A DNA stretch of 13,230 bases from positions 1 through 13,230 of the forward strand of contig RGEC01000041.1 in NCBI GenBank assembly GCA_009918425.1, written 5' to 3'. The stretch's first letter is position 1. Every line of letters starts with the position of its first letter. The stretch comes from Bacteroidota bacterium (GTDB taxonomy: Bacteria; Bacteroidota; Bacteroidia; NS11-12g; UBA955). A model generated the notes under the pieces. It was not told where the DNA came from. It did not search any database and saw only the letters and a program-made list of their open reading frames with translations. The translations under genes were made by a program, and so were the position numbers. Positions 6,246 to 13,230 of this stretch are shown one piece after another.

Positions 6246-6761
6246 TTATTCGGTTATTTTCTGAACCCTTGGACCAAATTCAATGGCTTGCATATTAAGT
6301 ATTTTACCCTGATTCAGTTCAAATCTAAGGGCTGTTCGCACAATATGAAACCCTTGAATTCCACAACTGCCGGGGTTTACATACAACATATTTTTCAAAG
6401 CAGGATCTCGTTCTACCTTAAGAATATGGGAATGACCGCAAATGAGCAATTTGGGTGGATTGGCATTCAGCTGTGAAGTTATTTTAGGGTTGTACCTACC
6501 CGGTTTTCCGGCTATGTGGGTAATCCAGACAGTTACACCTTCTACCGTGAATTTATTGTGCTCGGGAAAAATTTTTCGCAGGTCATGTCCATCTACATTT
6601 CCCCAGCATGCCCGAACCGTTTTACCCAGTTTTTCAATAGCATGTAACAAAGACAGGTTCAGCCAGTCACCGGCATGCCAAACTTCATCAGCCTCGGAAC
6701 AATGTTTCAGAATTCCATCATCCACCCAGCCGTGGTTGTCACTCAGCAACAGTACTTTCAT
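6246..6761 (-). CDS. YfcE/MJ0936-type metallophosphoesterase
   Basis: This 171-residue calcineurin-like phosphodiesterase carries all metal-binding blocks of the small YfcE/MJ0936 family: SDNHG (D8, H10), HAGDW (D32), GNVDG (N55), ITHIAG (H82) and CGHSH (H110, H112). The length fits single-domain members. The start at MKVLLLSDNHG is chosen because family members begin exactly there; the 28 residues of open frame before it are a shadow of the upstream gene. The start lies inside the 3' end of the glycosyltransferase-like gene (23-nt overlap), implying coupled translation. Family members hydrolyse phosphodiesters such as bis-p-nitrophenyl phosphate in vitro, and the natural substrate is generally unknown. 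The context of a membrane glycosyltransferase does not settle its role. Confidence 0.92.
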   Translation of the reverse strand: MKVLLLSDNHGWVDDGILKHCSEADEVWHAGDWLNLSLLHAIEKLGKTVRACWGNVDGHDLRKIFPEHNKFTVEGVTVWITHIAGKPGRYNPKITSQLNANPPKLLICGHSHILKVERDPALKNMLYVNPGSCGIQGFHIVRTALRFELNQGKILNMQAIEFGPRVQKITE

Positions 6762-7998
6762 AATGTTTTTTATTAAATAAGATATACCAACCGATAGCGG
6801 CAAAAATGATAAAGATTGGCATAACAGGAAGCAGATAACGTGCACTGCCTACAGGTCCAACAACTGCAAGTGTGTAGATAATTGGAAATAACAAAATCCA
6901 CTTTTGGGGAAACTTCTTAAAAAAAAGGGTAATCATCGTCAAAACTGCTTTCAACAATGCCAGCAAGCCAAAGAAAATAATATAAAACCAATATGCAGGG
7001 GGCTGCGAGGCCCAAAAACCGGATGTAGAATCATCCATAAACCCCCTTCCCTGCGGCAATTGAAAGAAAGCAACAAAATCATACCGACCGGGATCTAAAA
7101 CTGCTTTAGCGGAGCCCTTAATGTGCAAAAAGATATATTTCAAAGGCGACATACTAATGGCTCTTTGTGTTTCTCTTTGCATAAAATTGTATTTGCCAGA
7201 AAAATCCAGGCTATCCAGTTTTTGAGCAGCCATTTTATAATAGGTTTCATCACCTGAAGTCTGCACTTTCACCAAATTTCTGATATTGTACTCAAAAGCA
7301 TTTGTTACAGGCATTGAAGTATAGTGAAAAACACCAGTTTGATGCTTATTGAACCAGGAAACAATAAGCACTGTAAGGGCTGGTAAAACCAACCATACTT
7401 TTTGTTTTCCGCTGAAAAAATACAATCCGGCCAACGCCATCCATGCAAAAGGTACGAAGACCGGTTTCAACAGCATCAGGGCTATTATCATTAAGGAAAC
7501 ATGCCACCACCGCTTTTCAATAAAAGCCATCACAAGAGATAAAACCAGCACCTGACAGATGATATCGGGCATAAGCATTGTCGCATAGTAAAACTGCAGC
7601 GGATATAGCAATAGCAATATCATTACTATTTTGAAGCAATACTCCATACCTGTTTTAATCAGCAGTTTATACATCAGCAGCGGCACCATGGCTGAAAGGA
7701 TTGTCTGAAATAAAAGTAAGAGATTGGTGAAATGAAAAAGCGCTATTAAAATTGGGTAACCCGGCGTACGGCGTGTTTCGGGCAAGCTCAGCTGATCGCA
7801 AATATCCGAGGTTAGACAGGCGCTCCAGCCGTTTCCTGCACTAAAATTCTGTGCAGCATTCCGGTACTCTCCCGAATCTATTAGCTCGGCCGGACTAATC
7901 CACTGTTTGCATAGTGCAACTAACAGTATCAACAGATACAGACCATACAAAGGATACTTCCTTACAAAACCCCAAAATGACATAAGCCGAAGTTTCAT
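6739..7998 (-). CDS. GT-C-type multi-pass membrane glycosyltransferase-like protein
   Basis: This 419-residue, very hydrophobic protein has about nine to ten membrane segments, the first at about residues 15-31. The first extracytoplasmic loop contains DSGEY (41-45) and then RRTPGYP (76-82). Acidic D-x-x-E/Y residues in the first loop and an R-x-PGYP element match GT-C enzymes of the ArnT/PMT (GT39/GT83-like) class, which transfer sugars from polyprenyl-phosphate donors outside the cytoplasmic membrane. A soluble stretch at about 225-310 separates two membrane blocks, followed by GSARYLLPVMPIF, also typical of this class. It lies 12 nt after an unknown small membrane protein and overlaps the phosphodiesterase gene at its 3' end. 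Met6 (7983) is an alternative start. Donor and acceptor cannot be predicted from this sequence, and catalytic activity is inferred from the motifs only. Confidence 0.78.
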   Translation of the reverse strand: MKLRLMSFWGFVRKYPLYGLYLLILLVALCKQWISPAELIDSGEYRNAAQNFSAGNGWSACLTSDICDQLSLPETRRTPGYPILIALFHFTNLLLLFQTILSAMVPLLMYKLLIKTGMEYCFKIVMILLLLYPLQFYYATMLMPDIICQVLVLSLVMAFIEKRWWHVSLMIIALMLLKPVFVPFAWMALAGLYFFSGKQKVWLVLPALTVLIVSWFNKHQTGVFHYTSMPVTNAFEYNIRNLVKVQTSGDETYYKMAAQKLDSLDFSGKYNFMQRETQRAISMSPLKYIFLHIKGSAKAVLDPGRYDFVAFFQLPQGRGFMDDSTSGFWASQPPAYWFYIIFFGLLALLKAVLTMITLFFKKFPQKWILLFPIIYTLAVVGPVGSARYLLPVMPIFIIFAAIGWYILFNKKHYESTVAE

Positions 7999-8010
7999 AT
8001 TGTCAACATC

Positions 8011-8490
8011 TTACTTTAACACCCAAAAGCGAACACCGGCCAGTATTATCCCAAAAATGAGGGTACCGACCGCAAATTCATATCGTGCGGTTAAGGTCAC
8101 AATACATATCAGAAACAGGATTCCTGATACGATGAGTATGCTTGTTCTGGGGGCATTGGGATTACCAATGGTTTGTTCCTGTAGTTGTCCGTCCAAACTG
8201 TAAAACTCATAACTCACAGCTTTTAACCCACCAACCCATGGTGTGTGATAAGACAATACGCTTTGACCGGCCGCAGGTAAAATAACCTGACCGGTTACCT
8301 CTATTTGCGAATGATTGGCAAGAATAATGGTAAACTGTTTTTCGCCATCCGGCAAAAGACTACGGTAGGCTTCAGTACAAGTGGTTTTAACCGTTTTAGG
8401 GGTTAAAAACTCATCCGAAGTGTAAAAAATATTTAGAAGCAATAAAAAGAAGGCTGTTAGCCGGGCCATTTTTAGCAATTTTGCTTCCAT
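8011..8490 (-). CDS. Unknown membrane protein with periplasmic domain and two C-terminal helices
   Basis: I do not recognise this 159-residue protein. Visible features are one N-terminal hydrophobic segment (about 8-24, signal peptide or anchor) and a soluble part of roughly 90 residues, with alternating beta-like stretches such as FTIILANHSQIEVTGQVIL and AVSYEFYSLDGQL. Two membrane helices follow at about 116-134 and 138-157, and the protein ends WVLK. If the first segment is a helix, the middle domain faces the periplasm. Met8 (8469) is an alternative start that gives a tighter signal sequence. It lies 35 nt after the E2 gene and 12 nt before the GT-C-type gene, so it is probably co-expressed with the latter and could assist it; that link is by position only. 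Base composition looks like that of its neighbours. Confidence 0.75.
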   Translation of the reverse strand: MEAKLLKMARLTAFFLLLLNIFYTSDEFLTPKTVKTTCTEAYRSLLPDGEKQFTIILANHSQIEVTGQVILPAAGQSVLSYHTPWVGGLKAVSYEFYSLDGQLQEQTIGNPNAPRTSILIVSGILFLICIVTLTARYEFAVGTLIFGIILAGVRFWVLK

Positions 8491-8525
8491 CTCAGTGGTT
8501 TTTAGGCCCTGTAATGCGAGGCCCG

Positions 8526-9857
8526 TTAAATTTCGGTTTCAGGATCCCACTGTTCTAAGTAGTCGGCAACTTTGCGCACAAACATACCGCCCAGGGCACC
8601 GTCCACCACACGGTGATCGTAGCTATGGCTAAGGAACATCATGTGGCGAATGGCAATTACATCACCGTACTCCGTTTCAATCACAGCGGGCTTTTTGCGA
8701 ATAGCACCTATGGCCATAATGGCTACCTGAGGCTGGTTGATAACAGGAGTTCCCATTACGTTACCAAATGATCCTACATTGGTTACAGTGTAGGTTCCGC
8801 CTTGTATTTCGTCAGGGGTAAGTTTATTCACCCTCGCCCGGTTGGCCAGGTCATTTACTACGCGGGTAATTCCCAGCAAGTTCATGGTATCGGCATTTTT
8901 AATCACCGGCACAATGAGATTACCATTTTGCTGTGCCACAGCCATCCCGACATTGATGTTTTTCTTTTTAATGATTTTATCGCCGTCCACCGACACATTG
9001 ATCATCGGGAAATCTTTGATGGCCTTGGCGATAGCCCAAACAAAAACCGGAGTAAAGGTGATATTTTCTCCCTCGCGTTTTTTGAAGCCATCCTTCACCT
9101 TGTTTCGCCAGTTTACCAGATTGGTTACATCGGCTTCCACAAAGCTGGTTACATGCGGGCTGTTGCGCTTGCTCATTACCATGTGATCGGCAATCAGTTT
9201 GCGAACGCGATCCATTTCTATAATTTCATCACCGGCACCCAGTGGAACGGCCACCTGAGCAGGTTTTTCAGGTTCAGCTTTGGGCGTGGCAGGCGGAGCA
9301 ACAGGTGCAGCTGTTGTTGCCGTAGCAGCGGGTGCAGCGCCGCGGTTTTGCACATAAGCAAGAATATCGGATTTGGTAACCCGGCCCTCTTTGCCGGTAC
9401 CGGGAATGCGCTCCAACTCTTCCATTCCGATACCTTCGGTTCGGGCAATGTTGAGTACCAGCGGGGAATAGAATCTGTCACCGCCTGAAGTAATGGCGGC
9501 CAGTTTTTCGGGTTGCGCAATGTTTATCGCTTCCACAATTGTCTTTTCCACTTCAGCCACAGGCGTAGGCTGAACGGCCGGAGCAGAAACAGGCGTTGGT
9601 GCAGAAGCAATGGAACCGTCTGTTGCAATCATAGCAACGGGCTCACCCACTTTTACCACCTGTCCGTCTTTATATAGCTGTTTCACCAAAACACCGGCCT
9701 CGGTGCTGGGAATTTCGCTGTCCACCTTATCGGTAGCAATTTCTACGATGGGTTCATCTTTTTCAACCTTGTCACCTTCATTCTTGAGCCAGCGGATGAT
9801 GGTTGCTTCGGCAATACTTTCGCCCATTTTGGGCATAAGGATAGGTTTTTCTGCCAT
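8526..9857 (-). CDS. 2-oxoacid dehydrogenase complex E2 component (dihydrolipoamide acyltransferase)
   Basis: This 443-residue E2 subunit transfers acyl groups from lipoyl-lysine to CoA. The N-terminal lipoyl domain (about 3-80) has the lipoylation site at K44 in EIATDKVDSEIP. An Ala/Pro linker (81-105) leads to the peripheral-subunit-binding domain (about 128-171: SPLVLNIARTEGI through GTGKEGRVTKSDIL). A second Ala/Pro linker (173-205) precedes the catalytic core (about 212-443), with the active-site DHRVVDG motif (H415, D419). The start at MAEKPILMPKMGES is the only ATG that fits the family; five upstream residues would begin at a TTG. The single lipoyl domain and core resemble branched-chain-type or generic Bacteroidota E2 proteins. 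The acyl substrate is not decidable here, since no E1 or E3 genes are in the window. It follows the transglutaminase-like gene by 60 nt. Confidence 0.95.
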   Translation of the reverse strand: MAEKPILMPKMGESIAEATIIRWLKNEGDKVEKDEPIVEIATDKVDSEIPSTEAGVLVKQLYKDGQVVKVGEPVAMIATDGSIASAPTPVSAPAVQPTPVAEVEKTIVEAINIAQPEKLAAITSGGDRFYSPLVLNIARTEGIGMEELERIPGTGKEGRVTKSDILAYVQNRGAAPAATATTAAPVAPPATPKAEPEKPAQVAVPLGAGDEIIEMDRVRKLIADHMVMSKRNSPHVTSFVEADVTNLVNWRNKVKDGFKKREGENITFTPVFVWAIAKAIKDFPMINVSVDGDKIIKKKNINVGMAVAQQNGNLIVPVIKNADTMNLLGITRVVNDLANRARVNKLTPDEIQGGTYTVTNVGSFGNVMGTPVINQPQVAIMAIGAIRKKPAVIETEYGDVIAIRHMMFLSHSYDHRVVDGALGGMFVRKVADYLEQWDPETEI

Positions 9858-9869
9858 AGGAAAGAGACG

Positions 9870-9901
9870 CAAAATTCGGAGTTTTTAGGGGTATCTGCAA
9901 A
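9870..9901 (-). promoter_or_regulatory. Possible internal promoter of the E2 gene
   Basis: In the 60-nt gap before the E2 ATG, the minus strand has TTTG (9898-9901), a 20-nt spacer, and GAATTTTG (9870-9877), one mismatch from TAnnTTTG. The box ends 12 nt before the ATG, implying a very short leader. The same spacer length occurs in the better promoter upstream of the transglutaminase-like gene. Confidence 0.3.
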
Positions 9902-9917
9902 TTTGAATGGCGGAATG

Positions 9918-10841
9918 CTATTCATCTGAACTGCTTTCTTCCGTCATTCCCAGCTTTTTCATGTAAAAAGACACCTGTTTGAGCCTTTCTTTATCGTCTG
10001 TTTTTTGGTAGGAATAATGAAGGTTACGCAGCATTCGCTTCAGTATTTCCAGCGGTTCGCAGGTATCGAAAAAAGTGGGTTGTGATTCAACCTTGATAAC
10101 CTCCAGAAAATCCTTAATGTTTTTATGCAGAAAAATCTGTCCACGGCTAAACGGATTGATATAGAACAGCACCGATCCGTAATCTTCCCTATTCAGCGAT
10201 GATGGTGCCTGAAATGGCACAATCGGAGCCAGGTGTGTATCATCGCAATAGGCCAGCACAAAATGTTGGGGAAGATTAACACCATACACAGGCAAACCGA
10301 GTTTTTGAGCCACAGTTGCGTAAAGATTACACAACGAAATAGGATTTCCGGATCGGGTTTCAATCACCCTATTTATGAGCGAATTATCCGGATTGTGGTA
10401 ATCATTTGAATTTCCCTTGAAATTATATCTTTCAAAGAAAATATGGTTGAGAATTTTAATTTTATCGTGGGGGTTCGAAGCATTGTAGAGTGACATCCAG
10501 GCATCCAGCCGCATTTTCTCCACAAAATTTACCACCAGCGATTCATCAAGGCCGGGATAATGGATTTTACTAACCAGCAAACAGGCTTCCAGCAGTGACT
10601 TTTCTTTGGATTTAAGCCATGAATCAAAGCCTGCAGACAAATCCTTGTGCTGAATATTGCGAATTATTTGTTCAATGCGGCCTGCGCGAATAGGATCCTG
10701 ATTGGTAAGCCAATATTGTTCAAGTACCGGTACAATCTGCGCACCTTCTGAAAGTAGGCGACCAGCTACAGTACCTACCACCTGCTCATCGGTATCATCG
10801 AGCAGGTATAACATGGCTTTCAGTTCGGATTCCGAAATCAT
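9918..10841 (-). CDS. SirB1-like transglutaminase-core (Transglut_core2) protein
   Basis: This 307-residue protein is predicted to be cytoplasmic, with no signal peptide. The N-terminal part (about 5-120) is helical and HEAT-like (LYLLDDTDEQVVGTVAGRLL, VPVLEQYW). The central part (about 125-240) is the SirB1/Transglut_core2 domain, with NPDNSLINRVIETRSGNPISL (150-170), a cysteine at 171 where a transglutaminase-like nucleophile could sit, LGLPVYGVNLPQHFVLAY (181-198) and a later YINPFSRG (227-234). The C-terminus (about 260-307) has helical, TPR-like character. Relatives include E. coli SirB1/YchA, whose biochemical activity is not established. It is the first gene of the predicted operon, with its own near-consensus promoter only 13 nt before the ATG. 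Its functional link to the downstream E2 gene is unknown. Confidence 0.88.
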   Translation of the reverse strand: MISESELKAMLYLLDDTDEQVVGTVAGRLLSEGAQIVPVLEQYWLTNQDPIRAGRIEQIIRNIQHKDLSAGFDSWLKSKEKSLLEACLLVSKIHYPGLDESLVVNFVEKMRLDAWMSLYNASNPHDKIKILNHIFFERYNFKGNSNDYHNPDNSLINRVIETRSGNPISLCNLYATVAQKLGLPVYGVNLPQHFVLAYCDDTHLAPIVPFQAPSSLNREDYGSVLFYINPFSRGQIFLHKNIKDFLEVIKVESQPTFFDTCEPLEILKRMLRNLHYSYQKTDDKERLKQVSFYMKKLGMTEESSSDE

Positions 10842-10854
10842 GTGGGTTAATAAT

Positions 10855-10886
10855 CAAATATAGGAAATTTTGAGGGAAAATGCAAA
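10855..10886 (-). promoter_or_regulatory. Predicted promoter of the transglutaminase-like/E2 operon
   Basis: On the minus strand TTTG (10883-10886) is followed after 20 nt by TATATTTG (10855-10862), an exact match to both Bacteroidota promoter elements. The -7 box ends only 13 nt before the ATG at 10841, so the transcript would have a leader of a few nucleotides. This is one of the two best promoter matches in the window. Confidence 0.55.
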
Positions 10887-10949
10887 TTTATCGCAGCCAA
10901 TTTACATGACTTATCCTCCCATTTTCGAAGAAAGTGGTAGGATTAAGAT

Positions 10950-13230
10950 TTAACGTTTTCTGCGGGCTGCAGGCTTTTTATCAGGCGCATTTTTTACAAG
11001 ATCCATCACCTCTTCGTAGGTCAGTTCTTCCGGATTCTTGCCTGATGGAATTTTTACATTCTTTTTGCCATAGCTGATATAAGGTCCGTATTGACCTTTA
11101 AGGATTTGCAGTGTTTTATCCTGTTCGAATTGTTTAATGATTTTAGACTTCTCCCCTTCTTTTTTGGCTTCGATAAGCGGAATGGCTTGTTCCAGGGTTA
11201 CAGATGCGGGATTGGTGCCTTTGGGCAGGCTTACAAACAGTTCTCCAAACTTTATATATGGCCCAAAACGTCCCTTATTGACAGACAGTGTATGTCCGTC
11301 ATATTCACCTATTTCCATGGGAAACTGAGGTTCATTTGCCAGGTTTTGCAGAAAAACTTCCGCATCTGTCTCAGCAAAAGCAATCAGATCTGCATCTTTG
11401 GGAAGGCTATGAAATTTATCTCCCACCTTCAGGTAAGGTCCGTAGCGGCCTACAGCCACCGTAACTTCGGTTCCATTGGCAAGGACTAGCTTTTTGGGAA
11501 GTTCAAACAATTTGAGGGCATCTTTCAGACTGATATTTTCCATAGACATGCCCCGGGGGATGCTTGCAAATCGCTGGGGTTGCCCATCATCACGGGCACC
11601 GATTTGAACCATCGGACCATATTGCCCAAGTCTCACAAGCACAGTCCTGCCTGACTGTGGGTCTTCACCCAGAATACGCTCACCGGTTACACGGGTTGCT
11701 GTTTCTTTGGTACGCTGAATATTTTCAGAGAATGGATCGTAGAAGGTCTGGAGCATATCCTGCCAGCCCATATTCCCTTCGGCTATTTCGTCAAATTCTT
11801 TTTCTACGGAGGCCGTAAAGCCATAATCCATAATCTGATTGAAATGCTGAAGGAGAAAATCGGTAACCAACATACCCATATCGGTGGGGAATAACTTTTT
11901 CTTCTCGGCTCCGAAATTCTCTGTTTTTACTTCTCGGTTAATTCCGGTTTTGTTCATCAGCACGGAAACAAAATTGCGGGTTTTGCCATCGCGCGATTCG
12001 GATGTAACATATCCCCGTTTTTGAATAGTACTAATGGTGGGTGCATAGGTAGAGGGCCTACCAATACCCAGTTCTTCCAGTTTTTTTACCAAAGCAGCTT
12101 CCGAATATCTTGCAGCAGGTCGGCTGAATTTTTCTTCAGCCTTGATTTCGCTATAATTTAGGCTGTCATTAATATTTACGCGGGGCAACACACCTTCTTC
12201 GTCCTTCTCCTCATCGTCATCATTGCTTTCCATGTATAGCCTTAAAAAACCATCAAACTTGATTACTTCACCTTCGGCTACAAAGGTTTCACCATTGGCA
12301 GAATTCCCGATATTAATGGTTGTTTTTTCCAAGTCAGCAGTTTTCATCTGTGAAGCCACAGCCCTTTTCCAAATCAGATCATACAGCTTTTTCTGCTGCG
12401 GGTCATCGCCGGCAGCGGTTTTATCAAAATAAGTAGGACGTATGGCTTCGTGTGCTTCCTGTGCACTTTCGTTTTTATTGCTGAATTTCCGCACCTGGCT
12501 GTATTCCGGACCAAACATGGATGTGATCTGTTCTTTTGCTGCTGCAACGGCAAGCTGGCTCAGGTTTACCGAGTCGGTACGCATATACGTAATGTGACCG
12601 TTTTCATACAAGCGCTGCGCCAACGACATGGTTTTGGACACATCATACCCCAGTTTACGGGAAGCCTCCTGCTGTAAAGTACTGGTTGTAAATGGCGGGG
12701 CCGGATTTCTGTGTGTAGGCTTTACCTCGGTATTCAACACCTTAAAGGATGCAGGCTGTACCTGGTTGAGAAAATCCACCGCTTCAACCTCAGTTTTGAA
12801 CTTCCGGGTCAATTCAGCCTTCAGTGTTTTTCCCTCTTTTGTGGTGAACAGTGCAGTAACCTTAAATTCGGAATGGCTTTCAAAGGAATTTATTTCTCTT
12901 TCCCTTTCAACAATAAGTCTAACGGCAACAGACTGAACGCGACCTGCAGAGAGACCATTGCTAACCATGCGCCATAATATGGGAGATAATTCAAACCCGA
13001 CAAGCCGATCCAGCACACGGCGCGCCTGTTGTGCATCCACGAGGTATTTGTCTATGTTTCGGGGATTCTCTACCGCCTTGAGAATAGCGGGTTTGGTAAT
13101 TTCATTAAAGACAATACGCTTGGTATTTTCTTCCTTAAGCCCCAGCGTCTCAAACAGGTGCCAGCTAATGGCTTCTCCCTCGCGGTCTTCGTCCGTTGCG
13201 AGCCACACCATCTCGGCATCCTGAGCCATT
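10950..13230 (-). CDS. topA: DNA topoisomerase I (type IA), N-terminus beyond the window
   Basis: The frame is open to the right edge, and 759-760 residues are visible. The first visible Met is internal: it lies within the Toprim domain just before WLATDEDREGEAISWHL, which carries the metal-binding D-x-D-x-E (D13, D15, E17 of the visible part). Other type IA hallmarks follow in order: GLSAGRVQSVAVRLI (92-106), APPFTTSTLQQEA (177-189), the catalytic tyrosine Y215 in HITYMRTDS, and GIGRPSTYAPTI (388-399). The enzyme relaxes negative supercoils by single-strand passage through a 5'-phosphotyrosine. The C-terminal part has no Cys4 zinc fingers. Instead there are four topoisomerase C-terminal repeats, with G-x-[YF]-GP cores at residues 535, 594, 653 and 712, then a basic tail (KKPAARRKR). 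An acidic insert (DDDEEKDEE, 337-345) sits in the body. No clear terminator follows the stop in the 108-nt gap to the next gene. Confidence 0.97.
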   Translation of the reverse strand, partial: MAQDAEMVWLATDEDREGEAISWHLFETLGLKEENTKRIVFNEITKPAILKAVENPRNIDKYLVDAQQARRVLDRLVGFELSPILWRMVSNGLSAGRVQSVAVRLIVEREREINSFESHSEFKVTALFTTKEGKTLKAELTRKFKTEVEAVDFLNQVQPASFKVLNTEVKPTHRNPAPPFTTSTLQQEASRKLGYDVSKTMSLAQRLYENGHITYMRTDSVNLSQLAVAAAKEQITSMFGPEYSQVRKFSNKNESAQEAHEAIRPTYFDKTAAGDDPQQKKLYDLIWKRAVASQMKTADLEKTTINIGNSANGETFVAEGEVIKFDGFLRLYMESNDDDEEKDEEGVLPRVNINDSLNYSEIKAEEKFSRPAARYSEAALVKKLEELGIGRPSTYAPTISTIQKRGYVTSESRDGKTRNFVSVLMNKTGINREVKTENFGAEKKKLFPTDMGMLVTDFLLQHFNQIMDYGFTASVEKEFDEIAEGNMGWQDMLQTFYDPFSENIQRTKETATRVTGERILGEDPQSGRTVLVRLGQYGPMVQIGARDDGQPQRFASIPRGMSMENISLKDALKLFELPKKLVLANGTEVTVAVGRYGPYLKVGDKFHSLPKDADLIAFAETDAEVFLQNLANEPQFPMEIGEYDGHTLSVNKGRFGPYIKFGELFVSLPKGTNPASVTLEQAIPLIEAKKEGEKSKIIKQFEQDKTLQILKGQYGPYISYGKKNVKIPSGKNPEELTYEEVMDLVKNAPDKKPAARRKR

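Noticed and set aside
6066..6476. 136-codon open frame on the plus strand
   Set aside because: It runs through the tRNA-Leu gene, its terminator and the 3' end of the phosphodiesterase gene, all on the other strand.
8498..8525. Repeated GGGCCT in the gap between the E2 gene and the unknown membrane protein gene, considered as a terminator
   Set aside because: The two copies are direct, not inverted; only a 4-bp GGCC stem can form and no T-tract follows on the minus strand.
8802..9488. 228-codon open frame on the plus strand
   Set aside because: It lies fully antisense to the strongly supported E2 gene, has low-complexity His/Arg/Cys/Ser composition and no recognisable domain; it is a shadow of the E2 coding pattern.
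1..13230. CRISPR arrays, insertion sequences, phage genes, defence or toxin-antitoxin modules
   Set aside because: No regularly spaced repeats, transposase or integrase motifs, or recognisable defence domains were found; nearly all sequence is accounted for by core-type genes and short gaps.

Overview
This 13.2 kb window looks like chromosomal DNA of a Bacteroidota bacterium. The evidence is type IX secretion / gliding genes (porP/sprF-like, gldK, start of gldL), several promoter-like sites of the Bacteroidota form TTG-N19/20-TAnnTTTG, absence of obvious Shine-Dalgarno sequences, and a tRNA-Leu gene without an encoded CCA. The sequence does not fix the genus. Apart from one broken gene and one unrecognised small membrane protein, the content is core-genome-like. 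I see no insertion sequence, phage, CRISPR array or defence cassette, and no strong sign of an undescribed multi-gene system.

Left part (1-2783, minus strand): a type IX secretion block read leftwards. A porP/sprF-like outer-membrane protein is followed by gldK (lipoprotein) and then gldL (inner-membrane motor protein), cut by the window edge. gldK has its own predicted promoter in the 130-nt gap behind the porP-like gene.

Middle-left (2784-5362): a 276-nt A/T-rich divergent intergenic region, then a plus-strand pair. An NtrC-type sigma-54 response regulator is joined by a one-base stop/start overlap (TAATG) to a two-domain Sua5-type threonylcarbamoyl-AMP synthase. No partner histidine kinase is visible.

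Centre (5364-6222, minus strand): an alpha/beta-hydrolase pseudogene that meets the Sua5 gene tail to tail with one base between them. It has lost the segment carrying the nucleophile serine and is frameshifted at that point. Directly upstream lie a perfect 10-bp hairpin terminator, a tRNA-Leu(CAA) gene, and a tRNA promoter whose -7 box overlaps the U-tract of a second, weaker terminator-like hairpin.

Right part (6246-10841, minus strand): a probable operon in the order SirB1-like transglutaminase-core protein, 2-oxoacid dehydrogenase E2, unknown three-helix membrane protein, GT-C-type membrane glycosyltransferase and YfcE-like phosphodiesterase. Its genes are 60, 35 and 12 nt apart, and the last two overlap by 23 nt. 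A near-consensus promoter lies just before the first gene, and a weaker one precedes the E2 gene.

Right edge (10950-13230, minus strand): most of topA, encoding DNA topoisomerase I. Its N-terminus lies outside the window, and it ends in four evenly spaced C-terminal repeats.
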